Below, piece by piece: positions 46,290 through 56,504 of a stretch of 64,000 bases of DNA. Numbering within the stretch: position 1 is the first letter of the stretch; each line of letters begins with the position of its first letter. Below the pieces are notes generated by a model. The model did no database searches, was not told the origin of the DNA, and was given only the letters and a program-made list of their open reading frames with translations. The translations under genes and the position numbers were made by a program. The DNA lies in contig JAPTYO010000010.1 of NCBI GenBank assembly GCA_036873135.1, positions 19,337,772 to 19,401,771 of the forward strand, given 5' to 3'. Origin of the DNA: Clarkia xantiana subsp. parviflora (taxonomy: Eukaryota > Streptophyta > Magnoliopsida > Myrtales > Onagraceae).

Positions 46290-47882
46290 ATGTTGAACAT
46301 AATATTCTCTTCTTCTTCTTCATGTAACACCATTCAACCAGTGACAGTGCCAGTGCCACCCCAATGCAGCAGATTGCTCCTTCTTCCCCGGCCCACCATT
46401 ATTATCCCTACGGCAACAACGACACGGAGGACCGCCATCTGCTGCACCAAGTCTCCCCGGCCTGTCCCGGTGGTTGAACAGCTGGCGAATCAGCTGAGAC
46501 TGGGAAATTTGACAGAGGATGGCTTGTCGTACAAGGAAAGGTTCATTGTCAGGTGCTTCGAGGTCGGAATTAACAACACCGCCACCGTCGAAACTATTGC
46601 CAATCTCTTACAGGTCACCCGTTTTTTCAGTTACACTACCCTTACACTACCGAGTTTTACTGCTGAAACATTTCGTATTTACAGGAAGTTGGTGCTAATC
46701 ATGCACAATCTGTGGGCTACTCAACCGATGGTCTCTCCACAACCCACGCCATGAGGAAACTGGATCTCATCTGGGTTACTGTTCGAATGCATATCGAGGT
46801 GTATAAATATCCGGCTTGGTGAGTTCGGTTTTACAAACGTCCTTCATAAATCCGACAATGAACTCGACTTTTTTTTTAATAATTAAAAAAAAAACAATAA
46901 ATTAAATTTGGATAGGAGCGATGTGGTCGAGATCGAAACATGGGTACAAACCGAAGCAAGGTTTGGGACCCGACGCGATTGGATACTCCGGGAGTACGCA
47001 ACCGGTGAAGTTATCGGAAGAGCTACAAGGTAAAACATTTTTGTTACCTCTAAATTTTACATCTTGTTTGGCGAAAAATGTTTATCATCTGGGATTTTGC
47101 AGCAAGTGGGTGATGATGAACCGAAACACTAGACGTCTACAGAAAGTCAGTGATGAAGTCCACAATGAGTATTTAGTCCATTGCCCAAAAGAAATAAGGT
47201 AAAACCTTCATAAGTGCAAAAATATTACTTTTTTTGGGGAAAGCTGGTAAAAAATCGGCCCGTGCAGATTATCGTTTCCGGAAAAGGACAGCAGTAGCGT
47301 AAAGAAAATACCTAAACTGGAATACCCTGCTGAATCTTCAACACTTAGGCTTGTGGTAAGCCCACCCATATGCATTTTAGAACAAAGTCAGGTTAATTTC
47401 AACTTAATTTCCCAGCACTTGTTTTTTGATATCATCATTAACATACGCAGCCAAGAAGAGCGGATCTGGACATGAATCAGCATGTTAACAATGTGACTTA
47501 CATTGGTTGGGTTCTTGAGGTTAGTGAAGATCACTCTCTTCTTCTTGAAAGCTCACACTAACATGGCCTAACTCTACAATAGTGATCCAGTATTGTTGGT
47601 GTTGTTTTGTAACAGAGCATACCTCAAGAGATCGTCGATTCCTACGAATTGCAGACGATTACCTTGGACTACCGGAGAGAGTGCCAGCACAGCGACGTGG
47701 TCGATTCACTCACCAGCCCAGAAGGCCCCGAGGCCTCCTCCAAAGGAACAAATGGCTCGGGCCTGACAACGATGCACCGGGATGAGAAGAACCGGCACTT
47801 CTTGCACCTGCTAAGGCGGTCAAGTGATGGGCTCGAAATAAACCGAGGCCGCACCCAATGGAGGAAGAAACAACCTCGGTAG
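46290..47882 (+). CDS. FATA: FatA-type acyl-ACP thioesterase, plastidial
   Basis: Seven exons: 46290-46613, 46685-46818, 46916-47029, 47103-47198, 47268-47355, 47451-47519, 47616-47882. All have GT-AG borders and phases that keep one frame, giving 363 residues, the usual FatA length. Residues 1 to about 55 are Ser/Thr/Arg-rich with few acids, a chloroplast transit peptide. The mature part carries the two hot-dog folds: LSYKERFIVRCFEVGINNTA, TVETIANLLQEVGANHAQS, YKYPAWSDVVEIETW, RRADLDMNQHVNNVTYIGW and LDYRRECQHSDVVDSL. The proposed active-site residues Asp259, Asn261, His263, Glu297 and Cys298 are all present. The enzyme releases oleate (18:1), and to a lesser extent other fatty acids, from acyl carrier protein, which ends plastid fatty acid synthesis. 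FatA is preferred over FatB because of the EVGxNHAQSVG and ITLDYRRECQHxDVVDSLTSPE signatures and the short N-terminus without the FatB hydrophobic patch. Confidence 0.95.
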
Positions 47883-48370
47883 ATAACAGGAATCTTCACT
47901 ATCAATTTATTATCAATGCCATTTACCTCTACTTATTGTTGGTTGAATGAGTGTTTTCTTTCTTCAAGCATGACAATCTATAAATACGATAATAATCGCA
48001 AACTTACTTTGGCTTTGATTGGTCGAATCTTCCCGGTATAAACCGGGCATGTTCCAAGAAGAAAGGAAAGAAAATGTAGCATATAACATCCATCTGCTTT
48101 CAATTCTTCTATAGATAGATAAATAGTGACAACTTCCTCACCCATCTAACCTCAACTGCGGATAGACTCCACGCACCAATCTCCATAGCAATTTACACAA
48201 CACCAATAAGTTGAGGCAGCAGAACCTATCATCAAAGTACAACATCGATCAAATCACTAGCAAAAAGATGAGGTCACAAACATAATGTGTATTGACATTT
48301 ATAATGGTGAAACCATTTTTTGATAGCTTGAAGTAAGGCAAGACGGTGAATGGGTACGAACCTCCATTGC

Positions 48371-49923
48371 TCAAGCGGTAGCCGGGAGAAAAATTCTGAT
48401 GAGATCCTTCATGGCAACTGCTTTCCGGCAAGTGGGACATTTCGCTTGGGCAGTTACGGCCATCCTTATGCATGCTTTACAGAAAATATGACCGCACTTT
48501 GTAGTCGTCCCTTCCACTAGAGCGCCTAAGCAGATTGGGCAACTGAAAGTGGGTGGTGGTAGTGGTACGGGAGGCGCAGGGGATGGCTTTGACTTTGCTG
48601 CATCCTTTCTCTGTGCACGTCCAACAGTTCGTTAGTTATGAGATCCTCAAATCCAAATGAATGCACAGTGCAAGAAACTAAGGATATCTAGAGTCATAAT
48701 TTGAAACTTTAAAAAATAAAAATCAGTAGACATCCCACTTTTGGGCAAATCCAAACATCCTCTAATAGATAATTAAGACAACTTTGAGATGATAATGCAT
48801 TTAATCGGAAAATGAACCACAAAATATGTAGTTCCTTGTTCATCACGGTGAATGAATTAACACAAACCACCATTTCACTTATGGTCCCATATCAGTTAAT
48901 TTGTAGCTGTGGAGTTTGCTTGAATAATACCACCGTCAATTTTCATAATATTAATGAAGAAGCATAACGAGAAATTGTGAAACTAATATAACGGTAACGG
49001 TCACTTCATTAATTGATAAGTAATGCAAATAATAAAGACTATGTTGAGCTAAAGAATGCAGGTCTGCAACAAAAAAACAAGAATGGAACGAACATTCAGC
49101 ATTCTCATTCTTCAATACAATACCACTAACATTACCTTGGAATTATTATTGACCTCTATTATATGGACATCTCGGTTGAAGGCTGATTGGTCAGCTGGGA
49201 CTCTTTTGCGCTTGTTTCGACAATCGGGACCTAACCTTGCTATTCTTTCATCTGCAATGACAACAAAAAAAAAATTCTGTCAACAGACGATAACAATAAG
49301 GATAGAAAATAAAGAGGCGGAAATTATTGTTAGTGCTGCATAGCATAGCTGAACAATAAATTTATATTTATCATTGAAAATTAAAAGATGGTTGAGAATA
49401 AACATTTAAAGCTCTTGAACAGTACAGAAACAATTAAGTATGTCAAAAAATTCAATACTCAGAAAAACGAACCTACCAGCACTGTACTCCGGACAGAAAA
49501 AGAAACAAAGGTAGAACAAGATAACGCTTCAAACTTACCCGAATCTAAATCTATAATGGTAGGCCTTGCGTTATTCCTCTGGGACTTCCGCCTAGCCTGA
49601 ACACGACACATTTCCATAAAACTTACAGCTTAAGTAGTAAAAGCTCATAAAGAAAATAATGGTGGAAACAAGATAAGTACCTCTGCAAAGGCCCTAGGTG
49701 ATGTAAGAATAACATCATCCTCAATAGCTTCGACATCAATCATAATTGGTGGTTGAGTTTGAGGTCGTGTTGCCGAGGTATACAGATTTTGAGCCAAACC
49801 TTGGCCTAAAGGTCCTGAATCAGGGATTTCAACTGGAGGGATGGCATTAAGATCAAAGTCTAAACCTGCCCTCTGACACTGAGACACTCTTGAAGAACGA
49901 TATTTTGCTGCTCGAGAGCTCAT
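48371..49923 (-). CDS. RNF4-like RING E3 ligase with SUMO-interacting-like motifs
   Basis: Four exons on the minus strand: 49681-49923, 49539-49596, 49136-49251 and 48371-48610. GT-AG borders join them in one frame to give 218 residues. A C-terminal C3HC4 RING is complete: Cys163, Cys166, Cys178, His180, Cys183, Cys186, Cys197 and Cys200 (TFSCPICLGA, KCGHIFCKACIRMAV, AKCPTCRKAV). Ahead of it are two hydrophobic-acidic stretches, PTIIDLDS (about 93-100) and IEDDVILTS (about 68-76), that fit SUMO-interacting motifs, and a basic RNKRKR. This layout is that of plant RNF4/Slx8-like proteins, candidate SUMO-targeted ubiquitin ligases acting in the nucleus. A donor at about 50462 (CTCGAG|GTACTC) suggests a 5' UTR exon at roughly 50463-50650. 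The gene is tail to tail with FATA, 488 bp between stop codons. Enzyme activity and SUMO binding are inferred. Confidence 0.88.
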
Positions 49924-50659
49924 TGTATGATTTACCCAATAGTAAACCTTAGTCTCTCAGAGCTGAATGTCTCTACAGGCAAAATGTTGAGGCAATTTTC
50001 TTCACCCGAAAATCCGTTAACAAATTAACCCCGAAACGATCATTATACCCCTAGTCCATTCTACAACACCAGTACCCTGCCAAAAGAGTCATAATTTGCA
50101 TACCACAACTATTATACAGCACCAATCGCAGTTCAATAAATCAAAAAGGTGCCAAAGCTTACACATACAACAAATTGCTGCAAAAACTAAACTTCAAGAA
50201 ATATGTTTATCTCAAGCTTCAGTGCCTCTGCAACTACCAAATATCAGTTTCATTAGCCCAATAGTATACAGCGATGAGAAAATCTGACTTCCGAATTTTT
50301 GCGAGATACGATCATTGATCGTCCGGCATTATTGCGTTGAAATCAAATAACCTATCTCTTCAAGGAGATGAAAGAAGAATTATGAATAATACGAATCAGA
50401 GAAAGCATCCAGCAACCAAATTATCAAAAAAACGAAACAAGTGTACTGATTTGAAGATGAGTACCTCGAGATGAAGCAACTGATCATCCAGAGAAGACGA
50501 GGCTGTTCCCTGTTGGAGAGAAACTGTGCTAGATTGCGACTTCCCGCCGGTTAGGGTTACAATCTGCGGTGTCGATGAGGAGGCTAGGTGAGGAGAAACC
50601 GCAATTGAATTGGGGAAGATGGTCCACTTCCGGTTCTGGATTCCATAACTGGGGTACAC

Positions 50660-50885
50660 GTGTCAGCGGTGAAGACGCGTTGTTTTTTGGAAATTTTATT
50701 TTCCGGTAATTACTAATTTACTAATATTGATGTAAAAAAAAAATTAAACAATGCTCCTTTAAATTTAGACAATAGGTTTCCTCTTGGGCAGTAAAGCTAA
50801 AATGTATGTGTACATTATTCCGCTGCGTAGTTAGATTACTTGCATGTACACGTTTAGCATTCCGTAGTATTACATCCCCGTAATC
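50660..50885. other. Upstream flank of the RING gene
   Basis: AT-rich sequence that may contain the RING gene promoter. No clear TATA element. Confidence 0.35.
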
Positions 50886-51180
50886 CAACAAGGTTTTACT
50901 TTTCTGCACCGCTAACGGAGGCACCGCAAACAAGGGCACTGCCGACAGAGGCTCTACTTCTCTGCATCACCAATAGAGGAGGCACCGCTAACAAAGGCTT
51001 TACTTTTCTGCACGCCAACGGAGGCACCGCCAACAGGGCACTGCCGACAGAGGCTCTATTTTTTCACTACGACAACGAAGCCACCGCCAACATGGGCTCT
51101 ACTTTACGCAAAGCCAACAGAGGCACTGCTAATAGAGGCACCGCCACTAGATGCTCTATTTTTTCGCACCATCTGAAATA
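50886..51180. repeat. Imperfect minisatellite
   Basis: Five to six degenerate units contain GAGGCACCGC(C/T)AACA, GGCTCTACTTTTCTGCACC and CACTGCCGACAGAGGCTCTA in alternating order. The unit length is about 50-60 bp and diverged. Confidence 0.65.
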
Positions 51181-51579
51181 AGTACATGAGTTACCTTAAA
51201 GACCTAAAGACTCAAAAGAATATATACCTCCCAACCAAAATTGATGTTTTCTCGTCTTTGGACAAACCCCCTCGAACATGGTCTATGGGAGTCCGCCCAA
51301 ATGGTGGAAAACTATAAACACCTAATTTTGGTACGCGCGTAGCACGTTCAAAATGTCACATGTAACGCGCTAAAAAAGGAAGTATGTAAATAAGGAAGGT
51401 CACGAAGTTTCCAAAGATGAGTCTGGCTTAAAATATGATAATGTATATGTATATTTATTGTAAAATATATATTGTATATATTTATGATAAAATTCATAAA
51501 TATATACTACATATCTTCGAAATATTAATAATATATATTTTCATATTTTATTTTCTCAATTTGAGGTCTTAGTTTAGCT
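51181..51579. other. Intergenic, no gene seen
   Basis: It contains 'acgcgcgtagcacgttcaaaatg' near 51333, a GC-rich patch similar in style to Helitron ends but without CTAG. Otherwise TA-rich. Confidence 0.35.
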
Positions 51580-51587
51580 ATAAATAT

Positions 51588-52101
51588 TAGGGGTGAGCGG
51601 TTCTGGGTACCCTGTGATTTTGGGTGTTCCCGTAACCTATCCCGTGTACATCAGTTCCTAAATTTTAGGACCCAGAACCTACCCTGTAACATGTGGAACC
51701 GGAACCTACCCAATTGAAAACGACCGGTTCCGGGTACCCGTTAGGATCCGACTTACTACCATCTAAATATACAAAAATTCCATAAAAATTAAAAAAAAAA
51801 AAAAAAAAAAAAACGTTCTACATGGATAGAAATATAAACTCTGCATACCGCTCGTCCCGGGAAACGAAGTACGCTTTCTTTGGTGAGCGAGAAGCAGCCA
51901 GGTATAGGAGAACCTCCTTGCATACAACAATTCAAATGATATTAGAATATTAGGGTTAACTTTGCCTCTAACTAATGGCCGTTGTTTTTTTTTTTTAATT
52001 AAAAATGGCTGATGCTTGAATTCGGGCCTAATACTAAAAAAAATATACATGGACTTTATGATGTATGTTATCATGCATGCTTTTGGGCCTGACGGCTGAC
52101 A

Positions 52102-52143
<42 letters not shown>

Positions 52144-52308
52144 CGGTTCCGGTTCTCACAACTCATCCCGGAACCGAAACCGTACTTACAGGGTATTAAA
52201 ACTAATTACCCGGAACCTACCCTATTTTAAAAAATGTCTTCCCGGAACCTACCCAATGGTCTGGTTCCGGTTCTGGTTACGGTTCCAAACGGGCTTTGCT
52301 CACCCCTA
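51588..52308. mobile_element. hAT MITE, family E
   Basis: The ends are TAGGGGTGAGCGGTTC and the inverted ...GCTCACCCCTA, with an exact 8-bp duplication ATAAATAT (51580-51587 and 52309-52316). The arms are rich in GGTTCCGG/GGAACC. The interior has a poly-A run and a long (TA)n tract at 52106-52139. Confidence 0.88.
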
Positions 52309-52319
52309 ATAAATATGGT

Positions 52320-52590
52320 GAGATTACATGTAAAAGAGAGAGCTAATTTTTTATATAACATTTTAAAATAAAATAAATACACAAATAACACACAAAAATA
52401 TATATATTTATAAATATAACATGAAACACAAGTCCAACCTGCGTACGCAGGTCGGTCCCGCGTGTAATGTAGAAGCCTTTCCCATCTCCGAGACGTCGAT
52501 GTTGATTGAACGAAAACATGATTAATAAAAAAAATGATGATCCCACCCTCTGTATCAAGGACGGTCCCACCTCCCCTCACTAATCTTATT
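52320..52590 (-). repeat. Dispersed repeat, minus copy
   Basis: On the minus strand it reads 'tttattttattttaaaatgttata', 'cttgtgtttcatgtta' and 'acatcgacgtct', homologous to 54850-55085 on the plus strand. The resulting ORFs share FYFKML-type peptides by chance of the repeat. The family is unknown. Confidence 0.45.
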
Positions 52591-53544
52591 GTTCTCCTTT
52601 TCCATCTCTGTCTCCCCTTCTTTGTTTCTACTAATTTTTTTCTACAATAATGGTGTAAATACACTATTTAAAATAAAACATGTAAAATACATAAAATATT
52701 TTTAGAAATAAAAGTAAATTATCATTTCTTAAAATTAATTAAAAAATTAAACAACCAAATTGAAATATATTGAAGAGTTAATTATCAAATTGTTAGTTAA
52801 ACTTTATTTGAAAGTGCAATTTGCTTGCTAGACTTTTTTTTGTAGCAAATTATCAGCTGAACTTTTATTAATGTGTAATTTACTAACTCCCTCAATTTTT
52901 TTCGTTAATTATAGATGGAATATTTTTTCTAAAAATACCATAAAGTTCTACTATAATCTAAATAACTTCTACTTTTATTTAAAATCAAATATAAATATCG
53001 AATAAAATTTTAAAATAATACATATTATACAAAAACATATAAGTTAAATATATAACCACCTAAGTTCAAAAATTAAAATTAAATATTTTTTTAAAGTTTG
53101 TCTTTTAGAAATTTTTAAAAATATTTTAATAATTTTTTTTTTTTGTATTCTTAAGCTACATTTCGTTAATTTATATATTTCTTAACAGGTATTATTTTAA
53201 AAAAATGATTATATCTAAAACATCATGTCATTATATTATTATAATAAAATTTTAGATTATTTTTTGTCAATTTTTTAAAGTATTTTTTGTCAAAGTCTAA
53301 CAGAAAGATGGACGGATATAGTTTTTTGCACAATATAGATAGTTCAGCTAGCAATTTGCTTTGGAAAAAAAAATCTAGCAGCAATTTCCACATTCATGTA
53401 AAGTTTAACTAGCAATTTGGTAATTATGATTAGGATTTAGAGTTTAAACCTTCAGAGTTTAAACCTTCATTTTTTTATGAGTTTTTGGTAAAACTTCACT
53501 CAATGTTTTCTCGTATTTAATATATTGAAATTACTACATATATT
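52591..53544. other. AT-rich intergenic stretch
   Basis: No gene. It contains two copies of a short dispersed motif around 'agctagcaatttgct' (52790-52900 and 53330-53425). Confidence 0.4.
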
Positions 53545-53850
53545 GGTGGTTAGGGCGCTTACTTCTATATGGTTTGTTTTTTAAGTTTCCAGTTCGAAAC
53601 CATCGGGGAGTCATTGGGTGACCTGATTGAAATATCAAATCTCAACTGGTCCATATACTGAATCAGGAATATAAGTGGGTAGAACAGGAAATAACGGGCC
53701 GGTCTTTTAATTATACTAGTCTGCTGGTGCGGCTACGTTGATGAGTTAGAGTCTGCACTCACTAAGTCTAGTCGGAAAATCTCTAAATTATAATAAGTAG
53801 GAGAGACCGAACATTACTTAAAAAAATTAGGATCGACTGACTCATTCAAT
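53545..53850 (+). repeat. SINE-like element with tRNA-type promoter boxes
   Basis: A-box-like TGGTTAGGGCGCTTAC and B-box-like CCAGTTCGAAACC occur 36 nt apart, followed by a non-coding body. No target duplication was identified. It differs from the SINE family at 42781. Confidence 0.45.
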
Positions 53851-53870
53851 TTTTTTGAATATATATATAT

Positions 53871-54652
53871 GGGTTATAGGTCATTTTGGTACCACATGTT
53901 TGCAAAAATTACACTGTTCATACCACTAGTATTTTTTCGTACCGAATTGGTACCATATGTTTCCAAACCTTACTGTTTTGGTACCTCCGTTAGGGTTCTG
54001 TCAAAAACGGCCGTTAAATGGCATGTGCCATGCACGTGACCAGCCCAAAACTTTCAATTTTGTTACAATTTAGTCCATCTAATACATCCCTAACTTTTAT
54101 TTTGTTCAATTTAGTCCTAAAACTTCAAAATCAAACCATTTCCCCAAATTGACCTAGCCGGACCTAGCCATGGGCTAGGTCCGACCCTGGGTCGGGGTCA
54201 CCGGACCCAGGGGACCCTGACCCAGGGTCGGACCTAGCCCTAAGCTAGGTCCGGCTAGGTCCCAATTGACCTACCCGGACCTAGCCTAGGGCTAGGTCCG
54301 ACCCTGGGTCGGGGTCGCCTGGGTCCGGCGACCATGACCCAGGGTCGGACCTAGCCCTAGGCTAAGTCCGGCTAGGTCAATTTGGGAAAATGGTTTGGTT
54401 TGAAGTTTTAGGACTAAATTGAACAAAATAAAAGTTAGGGATGTATTAGATGGACTAAATTGTAACAAAATTGAAAGTTTTGGGCGGTCACGTGCATGGC
54501 ACATGCCATTTAACGGCTGTTTTTGACAGAACCCTAACGGAGGTACCAAAACAGTAAGGGTTGGAAACATATGGTACCAATTCGGTACGAAAAAATACTA
54601 GTGGTATGAACAGTGTAATTTTTGCAAACATGTGGTACCAAAAGGACATTTA

Positions 54653-54655
<3 letters not shown>
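53871..54655. mobile_element. Mutator-type foldback MITE, family M1, copy 3
   Basis: The ends are GGGTTATAGGTCATTTTGGT and the inverted ACATTTAACCC. It has the same long arms and GGTCGGACCTAGCC core as 17839-18536. The flanks are TATATATAT on both sides, consistent with a 9-bp duplication in a TA repeat but not decisive. It is the most complete M1 copy (785 bp). Confidence 0.8.
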
Positions 54656-54690
<35 letters not shown>

Positions 54691-54786
54691 TATTTTTCTT
54701 GTTTTCCTAATTGATTATAGGAGTTGCTGATTAATTAAAATTGTATATTTTTACACAAGTGAGAGTGTCGTCTGTGCATATTAAAA

Positions 54787-54829
54787 GGGGGTGGGGGTGG
54801 GGGTGGGGGGGGGGGGGGGGGGGGGGGGG
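54787..54829. repeat. Poly-G tract
   Basis: Runs of 5-6 G separated by single T are followed by 25 consecutive G (54805-54829). The tract could form a G-quadruplex. Its true length is likely variable or uncertain from sequencing. Confidence 0.8.
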
Positions 54830-54849
54830 TGAGGGGAAGATTTTCTTTA

Positions 54850-55085
54850 ATAGTCATCATGTCTCCCTCCCATCAATATCAACATCAATACATCACCGAT
54901 TGTGATATGAACCGGTGTGAACTACGAAGTTACACGCAAGTTGAACCTGTGTTTTATGTTATTTTTTTAAATATTTTTTTTGGTATGTTATTTTTATATT
55001 TATTTTATTTTAAAATGTTACTTAAGAAATTAATTCTGTTGACACACATAAAATTTGTAATAACAATATTTCTTCTCGAAATTTG
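54850..55085 (+). repeat. Dispersed repeat, plus copy
   Basis: Inverted relative of 52320-52590. The two copies flank the segment containing the SINE-like element and the M1 MITE. Confidence 0.45.
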
Positions 55086-56270
55086 TGCATACTCTTTCTC
55101 TCTCTCTTCTCTGTTTTTTTCTATTGGCAATGCTTTGCTTCCCCACCGATCTTGACCTCGCTGGAGTCACCACCGCGTTGCTGCCCGTCGTCCAGGTTCC
55201 GTCGCCCGCTGCGGGATATTCTTTGATGCCAAGACACCGAGCGATAACTGCGGTTCCTAAAGCACTCCACGACGGACCACCGCATCACACCTTCCGCCGT
55301 CGTTCCAACCCTCAGACACCAATAGTCTAGCTCCAGTCAGCCCTTTCCCGAGCGCTGCTAGCTCTGCCCAACCGCCTGGTCTGCCCAGCCGCGCTCCGTC
55401 CGACGAAGCTCAGTCCTGACCAACCTCTGTTCAGCTCCGGTTCTACTCTACCTCCATTCATCATCTATATTATGTAATATCTATTAATCTAATTTAATTT
55501 AAGTTAAGTTTTATATATAATATGTTGTGTTATGTTTTATGTTAGATAATTGATGGTGTTTCTAGATCTCATTTAGATATTGAATTATATTTTTATTAGT
55601 TCATATTTTGATAATTTTTTTAGAAATGCAATTTAAACTTTTGTTTTAGTATTTTTAATTAATTTGGATTCATGTATATATATACTTAAATTTAATGGTA
55701 AATATGTTGAATAGAGTACTGAAAGGGTGAAATTTTAAACTATGTATTTATTTCTATAATATAACTCCCGAACTCGAATTTCTGACCGTAGACCGATTAT
55801 ATATCTAGGTGCTTAATTCGTTATTCCCCTAGGTAAATTAGGTTTCTAGTTAGATTTTAATTAACTAGTGGCGACTCTTTACAAAATCCATGTTTTAAAA
55901 ATATATTTGCCATATGTCTCAATTTTTTAGGTCGGACAAGATGCACCAAAATTATAAAAGTTTCCAAACATATATTGTACTAAATGTATGGGAAAAAAAA
56001 AATCCAGGCACCAAAATGGCAAAATCCAACATTGGTCAAACATGATGTAACAAAATAACTATTAACCTAATATAAATCTCAAACTAGGTAAAATATTGCG
56101 CAACGCTCGCTTGTGTTTTAAATTTCAGCAATGTTGGCCGATAATCTATTAAAATTATTTTAAAGTTTAAATTTACTGATTTCACTACGTGTTAATCAAA
56201 CAGAATCATACTTATTTAGAGTATATATAAGTTTGTACAAATTTGAAGTATAAATACGGAACTTTGCTTC
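55086..56270. other. Mixed intergenic stretch
   Basis: A GC-richer part (55130-55430) is open in one frame (55085-55330) with no recognisable domain. At 55915-56075, sequence such as 'caggcaccaaaatggcaaaa' and 'taactattaacc' resembles the right arm of an M-type foldback element without its left arm. Confidence 0.35.
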
Positions 56271-56504
56271 TAACTAGGGGTGAAAATGAGTCGAGTATTT
56301 GGCAAGCTCGATTTGACTCAACTCATTTTGCTTGAATTCGACTGAGTGTAAAATTTTCAAGCTCGTCTCGGTGCTATACTTGACGAGTTCGAACTCAGCT
56401 CGCCAAGTTTAAAATTATTCAATCAAATCATAAATGGTGCATCTTAGTTTGAATTTAACTCAATTGGACTTTTGGATCGAGCTCGAATTCGATTCTAATA
56501 TATA

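Noticed and set aside
52227..52664. 145-codon minus-strand ORF with hydrophobic stretch
   Set aside because: It overlaps the end of a hAT element and a dispersed repeat. The hydrophobic text comes from AT-rich sequence and recurs in the repeat copy at 54829-55155.
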